In this document: piece after piece, positions 39,940 through 54,690 of the stretch
How positions within the stretch are numbered: position 1 is the stretch's first letter
Layout: each line of letters begins with the position of its first letter
Source: Apteryx mantelli
Lineage: Eukaryota; Chordata; Aves; Apterygiformes; Apterygidae
Assembly (NCBI RefSeq): GCF_036417845.1
Contig: NC_089981.1
Location: 22,030,001 to 22,094,000, forward strand
Length of the DNA stretch: 64,000 nt
Direction of reading: 5' to 3'
Notes under the pieces: model-generated
What the model was told of the DNA's origin: nothing
Seen by the model: only the letters and a program-made list of their open reading frames with translations
The model's database searches: none
Position numbers and translations under genes: made by a program

Positions 39940-42900
39940 AGAAAAACCCTTTTACTCATTAATCATGTAATAGTTTTTCTTCTATACAGTGTGTGACATC
40001 TTATCCCCATGCCTTGCCCCCACCACCAACCTGCATGCTTTAATCTTTTTGCTAGGAAGTCCAGGGTGTTGATTTTCTTTCACTTGATTTAAAACAGCTT
40101 CCTTACCTAGATATTATTATTACTTTATGAAATGCTTGAAAAATGTCTAAAGTTCCTGCTTACCGAAGGATCAAACCAGCAAGCTAGAATAAAAAGGGCA
40201 AGCATTGTCATCTTTCTTTCAGAATAGCATTGATATATTTTGCTACCTTGTTACCCTGGAATTCTGCTTTGGTCATCCAAAGAAACATACTGAATTTTTC
40301 TTGCACAAGTATGTTCCTACGGTTTCTGGGATCCTTCTCTGGGATCCTCCTCTTTCTCTTATGAGAAAGCAACATCGCCTGTGCTATTTCCTATCGGGAA
40401 AACGTAGGGGAGCCTGAAAACTGCGAGAAGAGCCAGATGTTTGTTAGCATTGGGGATGTCTGTGTGTTGTTGTTAAGCTGTGGAGTTGCAATTCAGCTTT
40501 AGAAAATAGACCCTGAGACCCTGTGAATGGCTGGCTGACTATTCCTTTACCAAGGCTCCTTTCCATGGAATTTTGTTTCGGGGAAGACATGCCTTGTAAC
40601 AAAACATGAACACGCTAACAGTTGTGCCAGTGTATGTTGGAGGGGGTGGTTCTGGGAGCAGGATAAGCAGCAATAAGGGAAGGAAGGGTTGCTGTTTTGG
40701 ACAACAGTGCTGGCTTGTGCTAGTACCTGAAACTTGCTCCCAGCCATGTTGATGTGAGACTGTTCTCTCCAGCCAAGGTGGTGAAAGGGCTCCAGGGTCC
40801 AGCAGCAGCTGTGTTGTGCCGGGAATGGTTGGTCCCTCTTTCTATAGGGATCTCCAAGTGAGGGTGCATCTTGCATCTCTAGAGCTCTAGTGAGATTGTG
40901 TATTTTCCCTTCACCCACAGGCACAGGTAATACTTATTTTTAAAGGAGGGACAGCAAGAAGCAGAAGCTGCTGTGGAGGTATTGCGATATGACTTTGAGA
41001 GAGGTGGGTGCCAGGAAAGTAAGTGCTTTCCTCTCTGCCATGAACCCCTCCCAAAGATGTTGCTAATACTACTTCTTCCTTATTCTTCTGTTCTTCTCTC
41101 AGACAACAAGACAAATGAAGCTGTAGGGAACATTTTAAAATTTCTTTAAGCACTGTTTATTTTAGTGACTAGCATGTCCTTAAAACTAATTTCTTAATGT
41201 GTTTGCAGATCTTGCTGTCTAACTGCATTGGGCAGGTCTGTGGTTATACAAAGTCAAATGCTGTTCTGTTTTAAATGAACAAATTTCAGTGAAGTGAGTA
41301 AAATTTGCCATGATGTAACTGAGGAGAGTCTGGTCCTGTCTTATCTAATGATGTGTTTGCTTTGGGCAGTCATCATTATATTGAGGACAAAGAACAGCAA
41401 CAGATTGGCCATTTTGATACAGATTTTGTACTGCTAGTTTCCTGGTTATTCCCTGAGGCAGAGAGGATGTTGCGTGTGCTCTCTTGACCACTCATTCTTC
41501 AGGGACAACTTGGCTGATGTCAGTTGTTAATAGCTGTGTTAAAAGCTTGGAGGAAGAAGATTTTGGTAGTAGATCGTATGAAAAGTTGCCCCGGGAAGGT
41601 AGAACTTAACTCCTAAGTTGGCCATACATGCTGTACGCCTGACTTATCACTAGTGCAACAGGCATAATAATGGAGCTGTAAAGGTATTGCAGTTGACTGA
41701 TTATGATATGAAGCAGGAGCTGATGAACTCTTAATAAATAAAGCATTTTGATCCAGCAGAGCCTTTGGCTTTACTGGAAATATTCATGTTCTTAAGTTCT
41801 TTGTTGGATTAGGGTAATATCCTCTAAGTTACCTGGCTGATAGAACAAAGGAAGGAAACTTTAGGAAAGTATAAGCAATCAGCAGATTTTTTTTTTTTTT
41901 TTTTTAATATGCTTCTGAGGTTAAAATAACAGGAACCAGATGTAAAATAGCAGATATGTTCAGGACTTGAATTCACTTTGTGCATTACCAAGTCATGGTT
42001 CACAGAGAAAGAGGTAAAAACAGCCCTGTGTTCTGCCAAATGGACAGGAATTTTAAATTCTCTTCTGTTCTCACTTCTGAGACACTGAATTCAAAATACC
42101 TGTTGCTTGTATAAGTATTTCTGACCTAACTATTTCAAGATACTTTCCCAAAGGAAGCATAATATTAGTAGTAAATTTTATTAGATACTATGCGTTGTCT
42201 TTTGTCTGCAAGTAATTGAAGATCCATAAAGTAGGACATCTTTCCAAAAAATATACGAGAAAAACTATTTTCAACATAAACCTTAAATAAAGTTGTATTA
42301 ACTTGTAGGCTACTGTTGTTTTTATGATACTATAACTCGCTAGCTATTTCCTGCCTCTTTTCTTGGAGTTGGAAGCTCGGCCAAAATATGTTTGGAAGGT
42401 GATCAAAAGGGTTTGGTTTGCTGAGATGCATACTTGCTCTTTTGGGACAAAGAACCAATCATCACTTTCTGGTCTGCCTGAAAAAACACTTCCTTCTCTT
42501 TGTTATAGATATCTCAAACTATTTTTCTGCCTCACTGTGTTGCTGGAGTCTGAGTTGTCAAATTATGACACTATAACAAATCACACTGTGTAGGAAAGGA
42601 GGGACACTAACAGAATGAGTGGACTGCTACAAAAGTGTCTTTTTCTGTGGCTGGTTATCTGAGTTTTTAAGGGGGTTTCTGTGGAAGGGGATGAACTGTT
42701 CCTTACACAGAGAGAGCTGGACCACAAAGACACCATTTTCTATTAAGAATCTGTGATACCTGTCATAAAGTACACCCCGCAGCAAATCAGAGGTCAGAAA
42801 GGTACTGAAAATGGAAGTGCTGTTTTTTCAAACCCGTTTCCTTTCTTGGGGATCTCTGAGTTCTGATTAGGCCAAGTCCTGCATGAAATCCAGTTGCTAA

Positions 42901-45900
42901 CACCTGGAAATGAGAAAGGCAAAAACTTCAATTTTTGTGATGGTGAACAGCGGAGGTGGCAGAACAATAAGCACTGTCTCATTGCTCCCACTCTAGTGAT
43001 TCCTGCTCCATGTTCTCAAGCTGGGAAAGTAGGAGGGAATGTATTTCATGTGCTTGCTCTTGGGTCTGGGAGTGCTGCAGGAGCGTACTGTTGTGTCATC
43101 CTGCAGCTACCTTAACTGACCAGTTAAGAAAAATCATTAGTTTTGGAAGCCAGCGGGAGAGCAAAAACTGTGAGATGAGGTCTGCCCTAGAGAAGGCAAA
43201 TTTATTGACATAGGAGTGATCAGCAGAGGCCTTTGCTTTCAAGAGGGCTGGAGTCATCTGTACAGCACGGGAGGGAAGGGAGGAGACTTTCCCTTTGCTG
43301 CACCGCTGTGCTGCAGTTCTGCTCTAGAGCACTTTTTAGAGGACTGAAAAAGATGCAGACCTCTGTTTCATGGCTTCCTTTGGCATTCTTCAACCCAATT
43401 AGAAAATCTATACAGCAAGTTCTTACTGGGGAACAAATAGCTCCTAATGAAATGACTTAAGCATATATTTAACAGGCTGTGTTGGGATTTGAGGGAAGAG
43501 GAGGCCAAAACTTAGCTCCTGAAGATAAGTACATGCTCCAGTCCTGGGGATGACGTGAGTGCTAAGGCTTGTTGAATTCTGTTCCTAAGGAAAGGAAATG
43601 GTGTCCTTCTGAATCCTGTAAGGTGAAAGGAAGGGCACTGCTGTGGACAGACTCCCTGCCTTGAACTGAGATTGTGTCCTCTGTCTTCAACTGCAGAGCT
43701 ACAGACACACGTCCTTTCCCGTCATATGTCTGTGCGTGTGTGAGATGTCTCTCTAGGGACCTTAACGTTGCAGTTACCATGGGAGCCAGTTCAGAGTGGA
43801 TTGTATGCCATCAGAACTAGAAGATATGTGCCTGTTCTGGTGCAGTATTTTGCAAAGGTTTGGGGTTTAAAAATATGGTTACAAGAAAAGTGTTTGTATT
43901 ATTTACATAGTGATATAACTGTTTTGTGTGTTGAGCGTTTCTGAAGTCAAACTGGCTCTGTGATAGGACAGTGACCAAATAAGAGCCAGACAGCCTGAAG
44001 TGGGTGCGTGTAGAGGAATTTTAATTCATGACCCAAATTTCCCCAGGGAATTTTTGTTTGTTCTGTTTGACTGTGGTGTTTTGGAGTTACCTTGATTTCA
44101 TTTATATGATGCACTCGTATCAAAATCCAAGAATGTTGTCTCCATGCACATTTCTATTTCTCTTTTTTCCATCATCCTACTTCTGTACTATTCTGCTACT
44201 GTTGCCTGACTCTTTCACCAGCTGCAGTGGTCAACAACAGTCCTCAGCCAGAACTTATCTTGGAGGCACTCATTCTAATGAAGACTGCTGTGATAAGAAC
44301 ATTCACAATGTGCAGTACACCACAGACTTGTTTTGTCATCCATGAAAATCAGATGGTTATTCATGCTGGACTCCTGCAGTTTTAAACATCTGTTTGACAG
44401 CAGAACTCGTTCAGTGACTGGACTTAACAGCTCAGGGGCAGAGCTCCAGACCCCCAAGATCTCTGGCTTCCTGGGCTGACAGTACTTGTAGCATTCACAG
44501 CATCTCTATCCACCAGCGCAACGGAGGTAGCAGATGCATTTTTGTGGACACTTTTTATGTATGAAGTTAAATCAAATCTCTAAATTTTAATTGCTAATTT
44601 ATTTTAGAAAGAAGAGTCTGTTGTCTCTGACCTACATATGAAATTCAAATGTGACTTTCTGGCTCTTAAAAGACTTTTTTATTGTTTTAGATCTAATATA
44701 GTATTAAGACTACAGGGATGCTGTGGTCTCTAACTTTTTTTTAATCTCTGGTAGTGCGGGCTCTAATTTCTCATGGAGAAGAAAGCTATGTCAACAGGCA
44801 AACATGGCAGAGAGTTAGGAACTGTTTTATAGGTGGTTGTTTGTAGGTCCACTGGGGAATTACAGAAAAACTTTTTGCTGAGCAGAACTTGTGAGATTTT
44901 TCTCCTGCCCTCTTTGTAGAAAATGTCTATTGTTCTTGTTGTTTTGTCTTCTTTCAAGACAAGAAAAATCTAATCTGTGAACAAAGATTTTTAGCATTTA
45001 AGACCTGTGGATTTTGATGACTTGTCAAAAAGAAACCCTCCCAAACACCTCTGGAAATCATTCTTTACCTGTGCAAGAGAAAGTTCTGCATTGAAAAATC
45101 TAATTCTTTGTTCCAGTGTTATTGGAATAGTTTCATCTGTTTTGTTCATTACTGAAGGAGGAAGTGTTTTCTGCCTGCAAAGTGCATGAGCTATTAAGAA
45201 AACTTAACTGTATCACTCTCTAGAGATATTGCCTGAATAGGTAACAGTATTATGAGGGTGCCGTTTCATTCAGGTTTTAACAAATATTCTAGTCAGGCGT
45301 GCTTCAGGAACCAGGTGCAAGGGTAAAGATGTGTGCAGCTGAGGAAGCCAAAATAAAATGAGAAGTACAGTATTGCCAAGGAGGTGGAGAAAGAGTTGTT
45401 CTAGGTCAAGGAGAGCATAAACATTTGGTGCAGACAATAGGGAAATAATGGAGTCTAGAAAACAGGAAACAAAGGCTGATGTCCTATACTGAATAATAAT
45501 CTGCTGGTTCCTCTTATCCAAGATTTCCAAAATACTTTATAAACATCAAAGAATCATCTGTTTATGCTGTGATGGTGTCCCTTCAGAACTATATGCCATA
45601 AAAGCTTCCATGAATTTTCGTGGTAGGACAGTGGTCGATGATTCAGCTTTTTGGTCCCATAGAATATTGTACCAAAAGGATAAAACCTTTGCAAAAGAGT
45701 CCTTTTAATGGAAGGGAAAAGAGGGTATTGGCCCTAGTCTGTAAAATGAACGCCTACTGCAAATGATGTGCCTGATCACATTTCGTTCAGGACACATGCT
45801 TTCAGCTTCTAACAGAAGCTGTTTGTACCTGTTTAAAAACATGTATCCTCTCAAAACAATTCATACTGCAGTGCATATGATGCTCCCTCAGGGAAGAGAG

Positions 45901-47190
45901 AGAGAATGAACTGAACATCAGATATTAGTTGCAGCATTTAGTGCACTGCTGGGAGGCACTTGGATATGACAGTGATACAGGCAGCGTTAAAAGCGAATGC
46001 AGCAAAAAAGAGAAAGCGTCTGTGCCAGTGGATTACATTTGATGTTCAGTACAGTATTTCTCTAGAGCACGACTGTGTTTAAGCACCTAGGCCAAAAGCA
46101 TTCTCACTTAACAGTCCCCAAGTACTCTGTAGATATAGCTAGAGCATGTTGTGGCTCCAGCAAATGGAACAAAGTAGTATTTTTTCATAGTTTAGCTTCT
46201 TTTCAGATTAAGGCAAGCCATCTCTGCCAGGCAAAGCTCACCTTGTTGTAGTTTATGTAGGCTTGCAAGCGCCTGCCTGCTCTGTACTATTTGCTGACCA
46301 AAGAATGCAAGGATGCATGAACTTAAAACCATTTCTTGCTTTACTGTTATGGACAGGATTTATACAAAACTTTCCTTGGGATTTAGGAACCTACTTTCCT
46401 TGGCGTGTGAGCCCTGATACCCTGAGGCTATCTGGAAGGTGTTAGACCTGTGTGTTTTTTCTGCTATAGTGTTGCGCTGAAGATATTGGCCATGCTGTAT
46501 AAACAGTTTAGGAGGGTCTTCTAAACAGGAGAGAAAAAATACCTATGTATCAACTGTGTAACTATATAAAGAGGTGGAAAAGTGCTGTCTCCCCAGTGCC
46601 TACAGAATAATCTACATCAAAGTTAGGATTTGCAGTGGGAAGTGCTGCTAACTTACTGAAAAAAGTATGTTGATATTGCAAGGGGTGCCAGTGTCGGAGA
46701 GTGTCTCACACACCAGGTTCTTGATCGCTATTTTTATGTGCAGTTCACATTTTTAGTTTGACATTAACTGTAGTTCTCTAGTTTTCTAGACAGCAGCAAA
46801 GATGTTATGAGACGCATGATTTTTTTTTCCCCCCCCCTCTGTTTTGCTGTAATGGAGCTACTCTGTTTAATCTGACCTGTGGAATTTTTAATTCATTTCT
46901 AAAAGGATTTCCTAATAAAGAGCTTTATATTTTTAGCTGTGAATGAATGAACTTTAGAAGCACTGTTTTAGTTTTTAAAGCTTGATCTTTAAAAAATGCT
47001 GAGCGTCTGTATGGATGATATGTAAGCACTTTGGGCAAGTTCCTGTGCTGATTTCTTTCCTCTTGCAAGCTTCTCAAGTCAGAGGTGGGCTTCTTCCTGT
47101 ATATTGTTCAAAGGGACTTAGTCCTCTGTGAGACCTGAAGCCAGTATTGCCTTAAAATATGATATTGTCTTAAAACTGGCAATTACCTGG

Positions 47191-47220
47191 AGTGTGTGTG
47201 TGTTGTTTTTTTTTTTTTTT
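47191..47220. repeat. (TG)n then T(15) simple sequence
   Basis: A short TG run passes into fifteen T residues. It contains no recognisable element. Confidence 0.85.
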
Positions 47221-49189
47221 CAGTAACTCCCTGCCTTTATTTTCCTGTGATGTGTGCAGAAAGAAGGCAGCAGTGTAGTTCTTATTTACTTTCTGCTTTG
47301 TCTGACCCTGTTTAATGGAAGGCCTTCCTCAAGGGTCACAGTCATGCATCTGGATTGTGGCACCTTGTGATCTTCTCTGCTGTGCTTGAGGGGCAGCATA
47401 AAAATGACAGAAGCAGTGGGACAAAATGTAGTGTGAATGAACTCCAGTAGCTTACTTTGGAAAAGCTTTATTCAAGGCATCACATAAAAATTGCAGAAGA
47501 TAATTTTATGTTTAAAAATGAAAATAGAATTATATAGGTAATCTTTGCAACCTAATAAAAATATCACAGGATACAGAAATTGAAGTGTTAGAGCTTCTTG
47601 CAGTCTAAATTGGCATCTAATCTTAGTCAGTAGGTGAAGCAATATTTGAGGATGTTGCTTATGATTGCTTTTCTTTATCACTTAAGAACAAAGTGATGTT
47701 TTGAAAACCTTCATGGTCTGAATTGGTCACATAAGGCAATTCAAGTAATAAGCAAAATCTTCAAAGATCAGGGAAACTCCATGTTGTTATCACATTTATA
47801 AGTGGTCCAGATCTTACTTTAATGTTGTGAATCTAGAAACTGCATTTTCTGAAAAGAAGTCTGGCTATTAAGAGCAAAATATTATCTGTCTTTACAGCCA
47901 GAAACTGATTCTATGTCTATTATCCAGGGGGCTTTGGAATCAACAAGTTGTTTTTCCTGCAGTGATGATGCTCATCTGCTGCAGGGACTGTTCCAGCTCT
48001 ATAGCAAAGTTTCCATCTCTTTTGGCTGTGGTACCATTTTTCCTGGTCCTTCAGCTTCTGTTAATTCTGTATAACTGTAGCTGTCTAACAGTTAAATATC
48101 TAGGTAGTCATTTAGGGCTTCCCTCTGTAGGTGATAGGGGAAGGGTAAGAGGGACCTTTGAGAGGGAGAATCATCCTACCTGTCTGAGGCTTACCTAAAG
48201 ATGGGATAAATTAGACTTGCTTTAGCTATAAAGGGAGCCAGGAGGTCCCCCTGAGACTCTGCATCTGACAGTTAATTGGCTCAAATTGTATACCAGGCTG
48301 TGTGTGTGTGATTTGAACTCCCACCATCATCCTTACAGCAACCACCTGACCTTTTTACAGAAGGTGTACTTTGAGGTCATGCAGCATTTGTAGCCAGAGA
48401 CACTTTACCTTGGATGCTGAAACTCAGTTTATGTAGGGCTCCCATGCTGGTAGCTTACACACATTTAGATGAGTACAATGGTGGCTCTTTGAAGCAGAGA
48501 GAAGCTTCAGAACTTGCTTCTCCTATTGGACCGGCAAAGTCTATCTGCAAAGATATCATGGTGTGCTTGGAAGAAGTTCAGTCTAATTGCTTGAACAATT
48601 ACCTGCTTACTATAATTATGATCAAGGAGGATGGTCTTTCACTCTGTATACAGCATGATACAACAGAATTCTCATAAACAGAGGGAGCATACCTTAAAAA
48701 AGGGTTTTGTGAAATAGGAGCTTGTTATGTACAGTTGAGAATTTGGGAGTTAGTCAAACTCTGGGTTTTCAGGTGTTCTTCCGCCCTCCCCCCACTCCCC
48801 CCCAATAATTCCCTGCAGAATTCCACCATTGTCAGTCTTGCAGACCTTCAAGGTCCAGCTGGCATTTTTCCTAGCAGTTTGTCACTCATCTGGAAGATAG
48901 TAATGGAAGCGAGTGATTATCTAAAGTTCTTCCATTTTTGTCCGTATCAGTGTATTCTTGACGTCCTGTGTCCTGGAGCTGGTTAAAGAATGGATGAGAG
49001 CCCCTGCTGTAAAAACCTCAGCCAGTTCAAAGGCTTTTTTAGCCTGTTGTGTGTGGGTGCCCCCTTCTCCCCTCAAATGATGTTCTTTTCCTTTCCTCCT
49101 CTCAAATTTTTTTTCTCAAATGAATTTTTAAAATGCTGAAACTGATAGATAAATAAAAGCAAAGCTTAATCTTGTGTAGTTCCATGCTG

Positions 49190-49262
49190 TGCTGCAGACT
49201 TTGTGTTTGACTTTGAATAAGCCAGCTTGTCTGTGGAATGGAGATGGCCATCTCCAAGGGGC
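49190..49262 (+). repeat. Possible MIR relic, forward orientation
   Basis: 'gtttgactttgaataagcc' then 'gtctgtggaatggagatgg' resembles the MIR block 'gtgacyttgggcaagtcac ... catctgtaaaatggggat'. The similarity is limited to this central part. Confidence 0.35.
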
Positions 49263-51914
49263 TTCTGAAGGCACGTGTGGTCAGCATTCTGAGTGCCCAT
49301 ACATGCTGTGCAGTAAACTGGTGGATGGAGAAAGGAAAGTTACTGGGATATTCCTGCATAGCTGGAATGACTAGGGAAAAGTCATATGCAACCAGCCTTG
49401 CTTTCTTTTCTCCTTTCCCCTCCCATTTCAATGTTTTAGCTGGAAAGTTCTGAAAAAATTTCCCTAACCAGTTTTAACTTTGTATAAAGACAAGATTTCA
49501 TTTGTTTTTCTTTCTGTGCTAAATTTCAAAGAGCTTCACAGTGTTGTAGGTTGCTAAGCTGACAAAAGAAGATCAGCAGGAGAATGAGTTTTTTCAGGCA
49601 AATTTCCTGACCCAAGACAAAGGCAGGAAGGAATTGTCAAGGTATGTTTTTGTCACAGGAGCAGACTAAGAAAACTGGACTCCTATTGGTTCACCTTCAT
49701 AAATAGGTTGCTCTGATGAATTGTGGTTCATTCCAGCTGGAGCCTAGGGTCCTGTGCTAGGCCTGGAGTAATAGTGTGAAGACGGTTGCTTTCAGATCAT
49801 GTCAAATACCATCCTTGCCATGCCAGGAGTTAGCATTGCAAATTGTCTTGGTGGTAGACTGAGAAACCTCATCTTTGAATTTGAATGACTAAAAATGTGA
49901 TTTATTTTCTAAGATAAGGGTGTCTTTCTCCTCTGCTTGGCTTTTGATAGATAAATTGAATTTCTAGAGAGCCTCTCCACCCAGGCCTGTAGCTGTCCAG
50001 GCCAGTCACTTGCTCATTCGTAATGCTACAGAGCTAGTTCTGCTTCAGTGATGGATAAGGAGTTGTGTTCAACCTGTGCTTGATTACTGCAAGGGAGCAG
50101 TTTATTAATGTGTTCTCATTTTTAAGCCTATTATAACTCCTTCACTTTGATTAATCTCATTGTGGAGCTCTTTACTCTTTTAGTCTGTGTAAGATGCAAG
50201 TCCAATTGTAACAAGTGCTTCTATTGCTTCCCTCATAGCTGAGGGAGGAGGCAAAAGGGCTATTGATTTTATATAAAAATGAATTTGAGACTTAGAGGTA
50301 AGACTTGATCCAAGGCTTATTGGAGTCAGTGGTGATCAGTCACTAGACCTCAGTGGATTTCAGGCTTTGGTATCTGATGACTTACTGCTATGAGGCTCAG
50401 CTGACTGCGTAGTAGGGGTTTTGCAGGTTTTCATCAAGTGTTCAAAAGCAGCAAACTGTCATGTTGTGGGGAAGGGACCATATACTTAACAGCTGCTTGT
50501 TTTATTCTTGTGATCCTGTTGTCTCATCCTTCTGTACACTTCAGTCTTGAACATGTGATCATATAGTGCATGTGATAGAGCTTCATAATGAAGCACACAA
50601 CTCCAGATAATACAGCTGAGTTTTAGGAACATCACAGAAGCCTTCAGGGATAAAAGATTAATTTCTTTAGCTCTGAGTTGTCAGTTGATAAGTATTAATA
50701 CATATTTAAAAAAATGAAAACTGTAACGTGAAGACCAAAGAACTGGATGGAGACATAGAAAGAGTGTAACAAACAGGCATGAACTAATGATGTAATTCAG
50801 AGGTTCAGCTGTGTCAGCAATTTCTATGCCTTGTTTCTACAGCTGTCATCTTCCAGGATTCTTCCCTGTACAGTGTTAGGTAATATATTTTCAGCTGGAG
50901 TAATTTGGCATGGCTGCCCATTAAATTTAAGAATAAATATTTTATCTTATATCACTTCAAGATGCTATTCATAAAAAGAGGAGAGGAGAAGGAGTTATCC
51001 ATGCATCTGTCTTTGAAAGAATGTGTCTATCTGTAAGGTCTCTATAAAGACAGGCTTAATCTGTACATCTAAAATCTAGTAAATCTAAAGAAAACAGCAA
51101 AATGGAGTCTCTGTTCTTGGAGCTTACTCTTTCCTGTTAAGCATATAGAAGGAAGACAATGGTGTGGGTTTTTTTTTTTTTTTGTTTTGGGGTTTTTTGA
51201 GTGAGAAGGAACATGAAGTATTGTTTGTCTGCTGTGTTTGCTCTTAACAATGGCACTGTACAAATGAAAGGAACAGAGTTCGCATACTGTGTCAATGCTA
51301 AATGGAAGTAGGATCTATATAATGGTTATTGTAAAACTATTCATCTATTACCTTTGCTTAAAAAGCAGCTGGTCACTGTCAAATGTGTGATTCAGTTGAG
51401 TGATAATGAACATCTGTTTAAGCTAATAGCTTAAAATTTGGGGGTGGGCGGGGGGGCGGACACCAATGCTTTGTGCTTAATTTGGTGTTTTATCTGTTAT
51501 TATAACACCCAGTAAGTACCCCTGGGCTCTCCTTCCTATTGGTACTGCGCATTCCACTTAATGACATGAATGGACAGTGTGGATAGCAGATTTCTCTCAA
51601 ACTATTTGCCTTTCTAAAGAGGCTGTCGTTACTCCATAACCCAGTTTGATTCAACCTGAGGTTTTATGTAGCTTCCCAGAAATGCACTGGCTGTTATACT
51701 GCATTGCTTGTTATGGAGCTGCTGAATCTGTTCAAGCACTCTGATGGATTGCATGCTGAGACTTGTGGTGAGATAAAATGACAATGTGGAGAGAACTCCT
51801 TTTGTACTGAGAGTAAACTTACTGAGGTGGGAATTTCAAAATCCCATACCAGAACTTTTCAGTTTTGTCATGGCGTATTTCAAAATGATGCTAGTTATGT
51901 CTGATAACTCTGGC

Positions 51915-51990
51915 TTATCATTTGTTGTTACCACTTTACAGGTGGAGTAACTTAGTCTAGAGGTTGAACTGGAGGAGAGAGGAGGGAAGT
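51915..51990 (-). repeat. Possible MIR relic
   Basis: 'ttaccactttacaggtggag' followed by 'taacttagtctagaggttg' resembles the complement of the MIR 'ccattttacagatgaggaaactgaggc' region. A compatible distal block (agccaagaatagaactggg) lies at about 52240-52262. The two may be parts of one element split by some 250 bases of unrelated DNA, or separate relics. Confidence 0.35.
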
Positions 51991-52422
51991 GGTGGTCTAC
52001 CAAGGGCTGCTTGTGAAATAAACTACCCCAAGAACTTGTAAAAATGAGGTGTAATTTGAACTACACCTTCACTGAGATGAATGAGGCAGTTCCAAACTCT
52101 TTGCAGACTCCAGAAGCTACAGCATTTATGTTTGCTCATAATTTTGAGCTTTTCTTTACAGTCATACATTTTTGTTTAGAGACAATGTGTCCTACTTCTC
52201 TTCCTCCAAAGAAAAGAAAGGTTAAAAGAAGTTTGTAGAGCTAAAGAGCCAAGAATAGAACTGGGAACATCAGATTCCCGCTTTTCTTTCAGTTTGACCG
52301 TAAATTCATGGAAGCAGCTTTGTCAGACTGCTTTTGCAACTAGTAAGTTGTTTGATATTTTGGATACATCCAGAAAATATCCGCCTGTGGTTTGCAGTAC
52401 TAGTAAGAATTAGTAGGAACAC

Positions 52423-52453
52423 TTTTTTTTTTCTTTCTTTTTTTTTTTTTTTA
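52423..52453. repeat. T-rich simple sequence
   Basis: An almost pure T tract of about 30 bases is interrupted only by two C residues. It is simple sequence; on the minus strand it is an A-run without a recognisable retroelement body. Confidence 0.85.
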
Positions 52454-54549
52454 AAGCATGTGAAAGGCACAGGCAGAGGAGTACATATGATTGAGTTGGA
52501 TGGGATTTTTTTTTTGTTTTCCTCCCATGCTTAATACTCACCATATGAATAACAGTTCTATTTAAAAACAATACTATTCTTCCAAACACTTATAGTCTAG
52601 AAGTAAATTAAACTACATAGTGTTAGAAAGAGCTTCCTTTCTTCTCTCCAACCATTTAATATGGACATCTGTTTCCTTGCTATTGAAGCCTCAGTATTGA
52701 ACGCTGTGGTGTATATCAGGGTTGTTATAATCATCTGCTATTTGAAATGAAAAGAATTGAAAAAGTGAACTACATAATTCTATCAGATTTTTCCTGTAGG
52801 TTTTCCTTAATTTGAGAGCGAGATACATATGTTTCGGTACTGCTCTCTCTTGTTCAGTGTTCCAGTATTAACAAGATGAAAATATTAGTGAAACCCTACA
52901 AAAGTTATTGTACTTACAATTTTAAAAGTAATTTATTCAGTAGTATTACTGAATATCAGATGCTGTTTCAAATTAGGTTTGTAGTGCAAGTTAAAAACTT
53001 GAAAAACATACTGTAACAAACTCAATGTCAGGCTATAACCATAGCAAGTTACTATCAAAATTAAAGACAGTGTATTGGGAGTCTTAGGTTAGGTCTGCCT
53101 CCAATAACCCTGATCTTTTGAAGTGCTTGAATCACTCTACTGAACTCATTAGTGCTTAGGGGCTATCTTTCTATTATTTGAAAGCCTTTAAAAGAACTGG
53201 TTGTTGTTGTTTTTTACTTCTGTATTTCTCTCACCAGACAGCTAAACCATATTGGTCACATAACATTCTCTTCCCCCCCCCCTTTATTATTTCATAGCTT
53301 TTTTGCACTTCACCATGATACTTCTTTTTCAGTAACGGTGTAACTCTTGGAACTGAGTTAAGAACAAACAAGCCCTCTATAAAACCTTACAAAATTGATT
53401 TTATTTATATATAGAAAGAAGAACAATTAAATGTGTGTGTCTTAAAGGGAGAATGAGATCTCTTGTACAGATTTGGAGCTTAACTGAAGTATTGTGCTAG
53501 CTGGTGAGCTTTACTGATGTCTTGAGTATGTGTTAAATAAAAAAGGTATCTTTTATATTAGGGATGGATTTATTTGACAAAATTGAAGATCTTGGCTGAA
53601 ATGTTAGCTCTGCCGAAATTGGTGTTTCTGGGATTTTCCTTGTAATTAATATATTTAAAGAAATTGCTTTATGGACTGGTATTTCCTCCTTGTCACTACA
53701 GTATCTGAGCACCTGCTAGTATGTTAAGTTGACATGACTTAACATGTGGCCTAATGCAGTTTGTTCCCTTTTTGTTCTGTGTGCGTTTTTATTAAGAACA
53801 AAGAAGAAAATTATCTTATGCCAAATGCCAGTGGTTGGTAATCCCTCTAAAATCTGATCGTAGTCTTGCAACTGATTGGGAAGCAGCTGCTACTAGTGAA
53901 ACAGGGCTCTCTGAAAGTAGTATTAGGATCCCTGATACAGAGCAGAAATATGGGAGTGTATCTTATAAACCTCTTAGGCCATGTAAATAAATGATAAACA
54001 TCAGAGATGATGTTGTTTTTTTCTTGCATGTCTGAGACTAACGTGGCCTTGTTCCAGGTCACGTATTTATGAGATTTCTTGACCCAAGAAGAAAATGAAG
54101 GGTCGGCTCTTAAGTGGTGTAAACACTCATGGCTCCAGAGAAGACAGACTCTTGACTTAGCCAAGCAGTTAACTACAAATTCTGTTAGGTGTTTGTATTT
54201 CCCTATAGGCTCACATCTATGTGCTTCAGTGATTTTATTTGTTTTTTGTTTTTTTCCTGTGTGAGGATCTGGTCCTACAGATTCAATTTAAATTCTCATT
54301 GGAACATGACTAGAACTAGAGTGAATGACTTCTGCCTCAGCATTTAGGTGGTCATCTGTGGCAAAGTCTACAATTTTGGATGTCTTATCTTGCAAATGAA
54401 CATCCAGATAGCCAGCCATAAACTTGTGACTTTCTTTCTCTCCTGCTTCTTCTGGCCCATAAATATGGAATTATTTACACAAAATAGCATGATTTCTGTT
54501 AGCAGCAATTGTGAGACTCACTCCAAACTGCCCAGCTGTCCATGTACTC

Positions 54550-54690
54550 TCCTAGATTGTGAGAGACCCTGGCTCAAACTTCTACTCTGAATTGGCATGG
54601 GAAGGATTTGACCTGGATGTTCCATATTGTAATCATCCAGAATTGGGACACATGCAAATGTCCTAACTATTGAGTGTATGTTTGGTACTA
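54550..54690 (-). repeat. Ancient amniote repeat relic
   Basis: 'gagagaccctggctcaaact' with 'tctactctgaatt', then 'ggatttgacctggatgttcc' and 'caaatgtcctaactattgag' recall an old repeat that carries two opposed tRNA-like blocks (ggttcaaatccctgctctg / gaacctgggtctccc / gtgccctaaccac). Divergence is high and the family name is uncertain. Confidence 0.35.

Noticed and set aside
40547..40924. 125-codon open frame on the minus strand
   Set aside because: No domain, no conserved motif and no splice or promoter context; its length is within chance for this much sequence.
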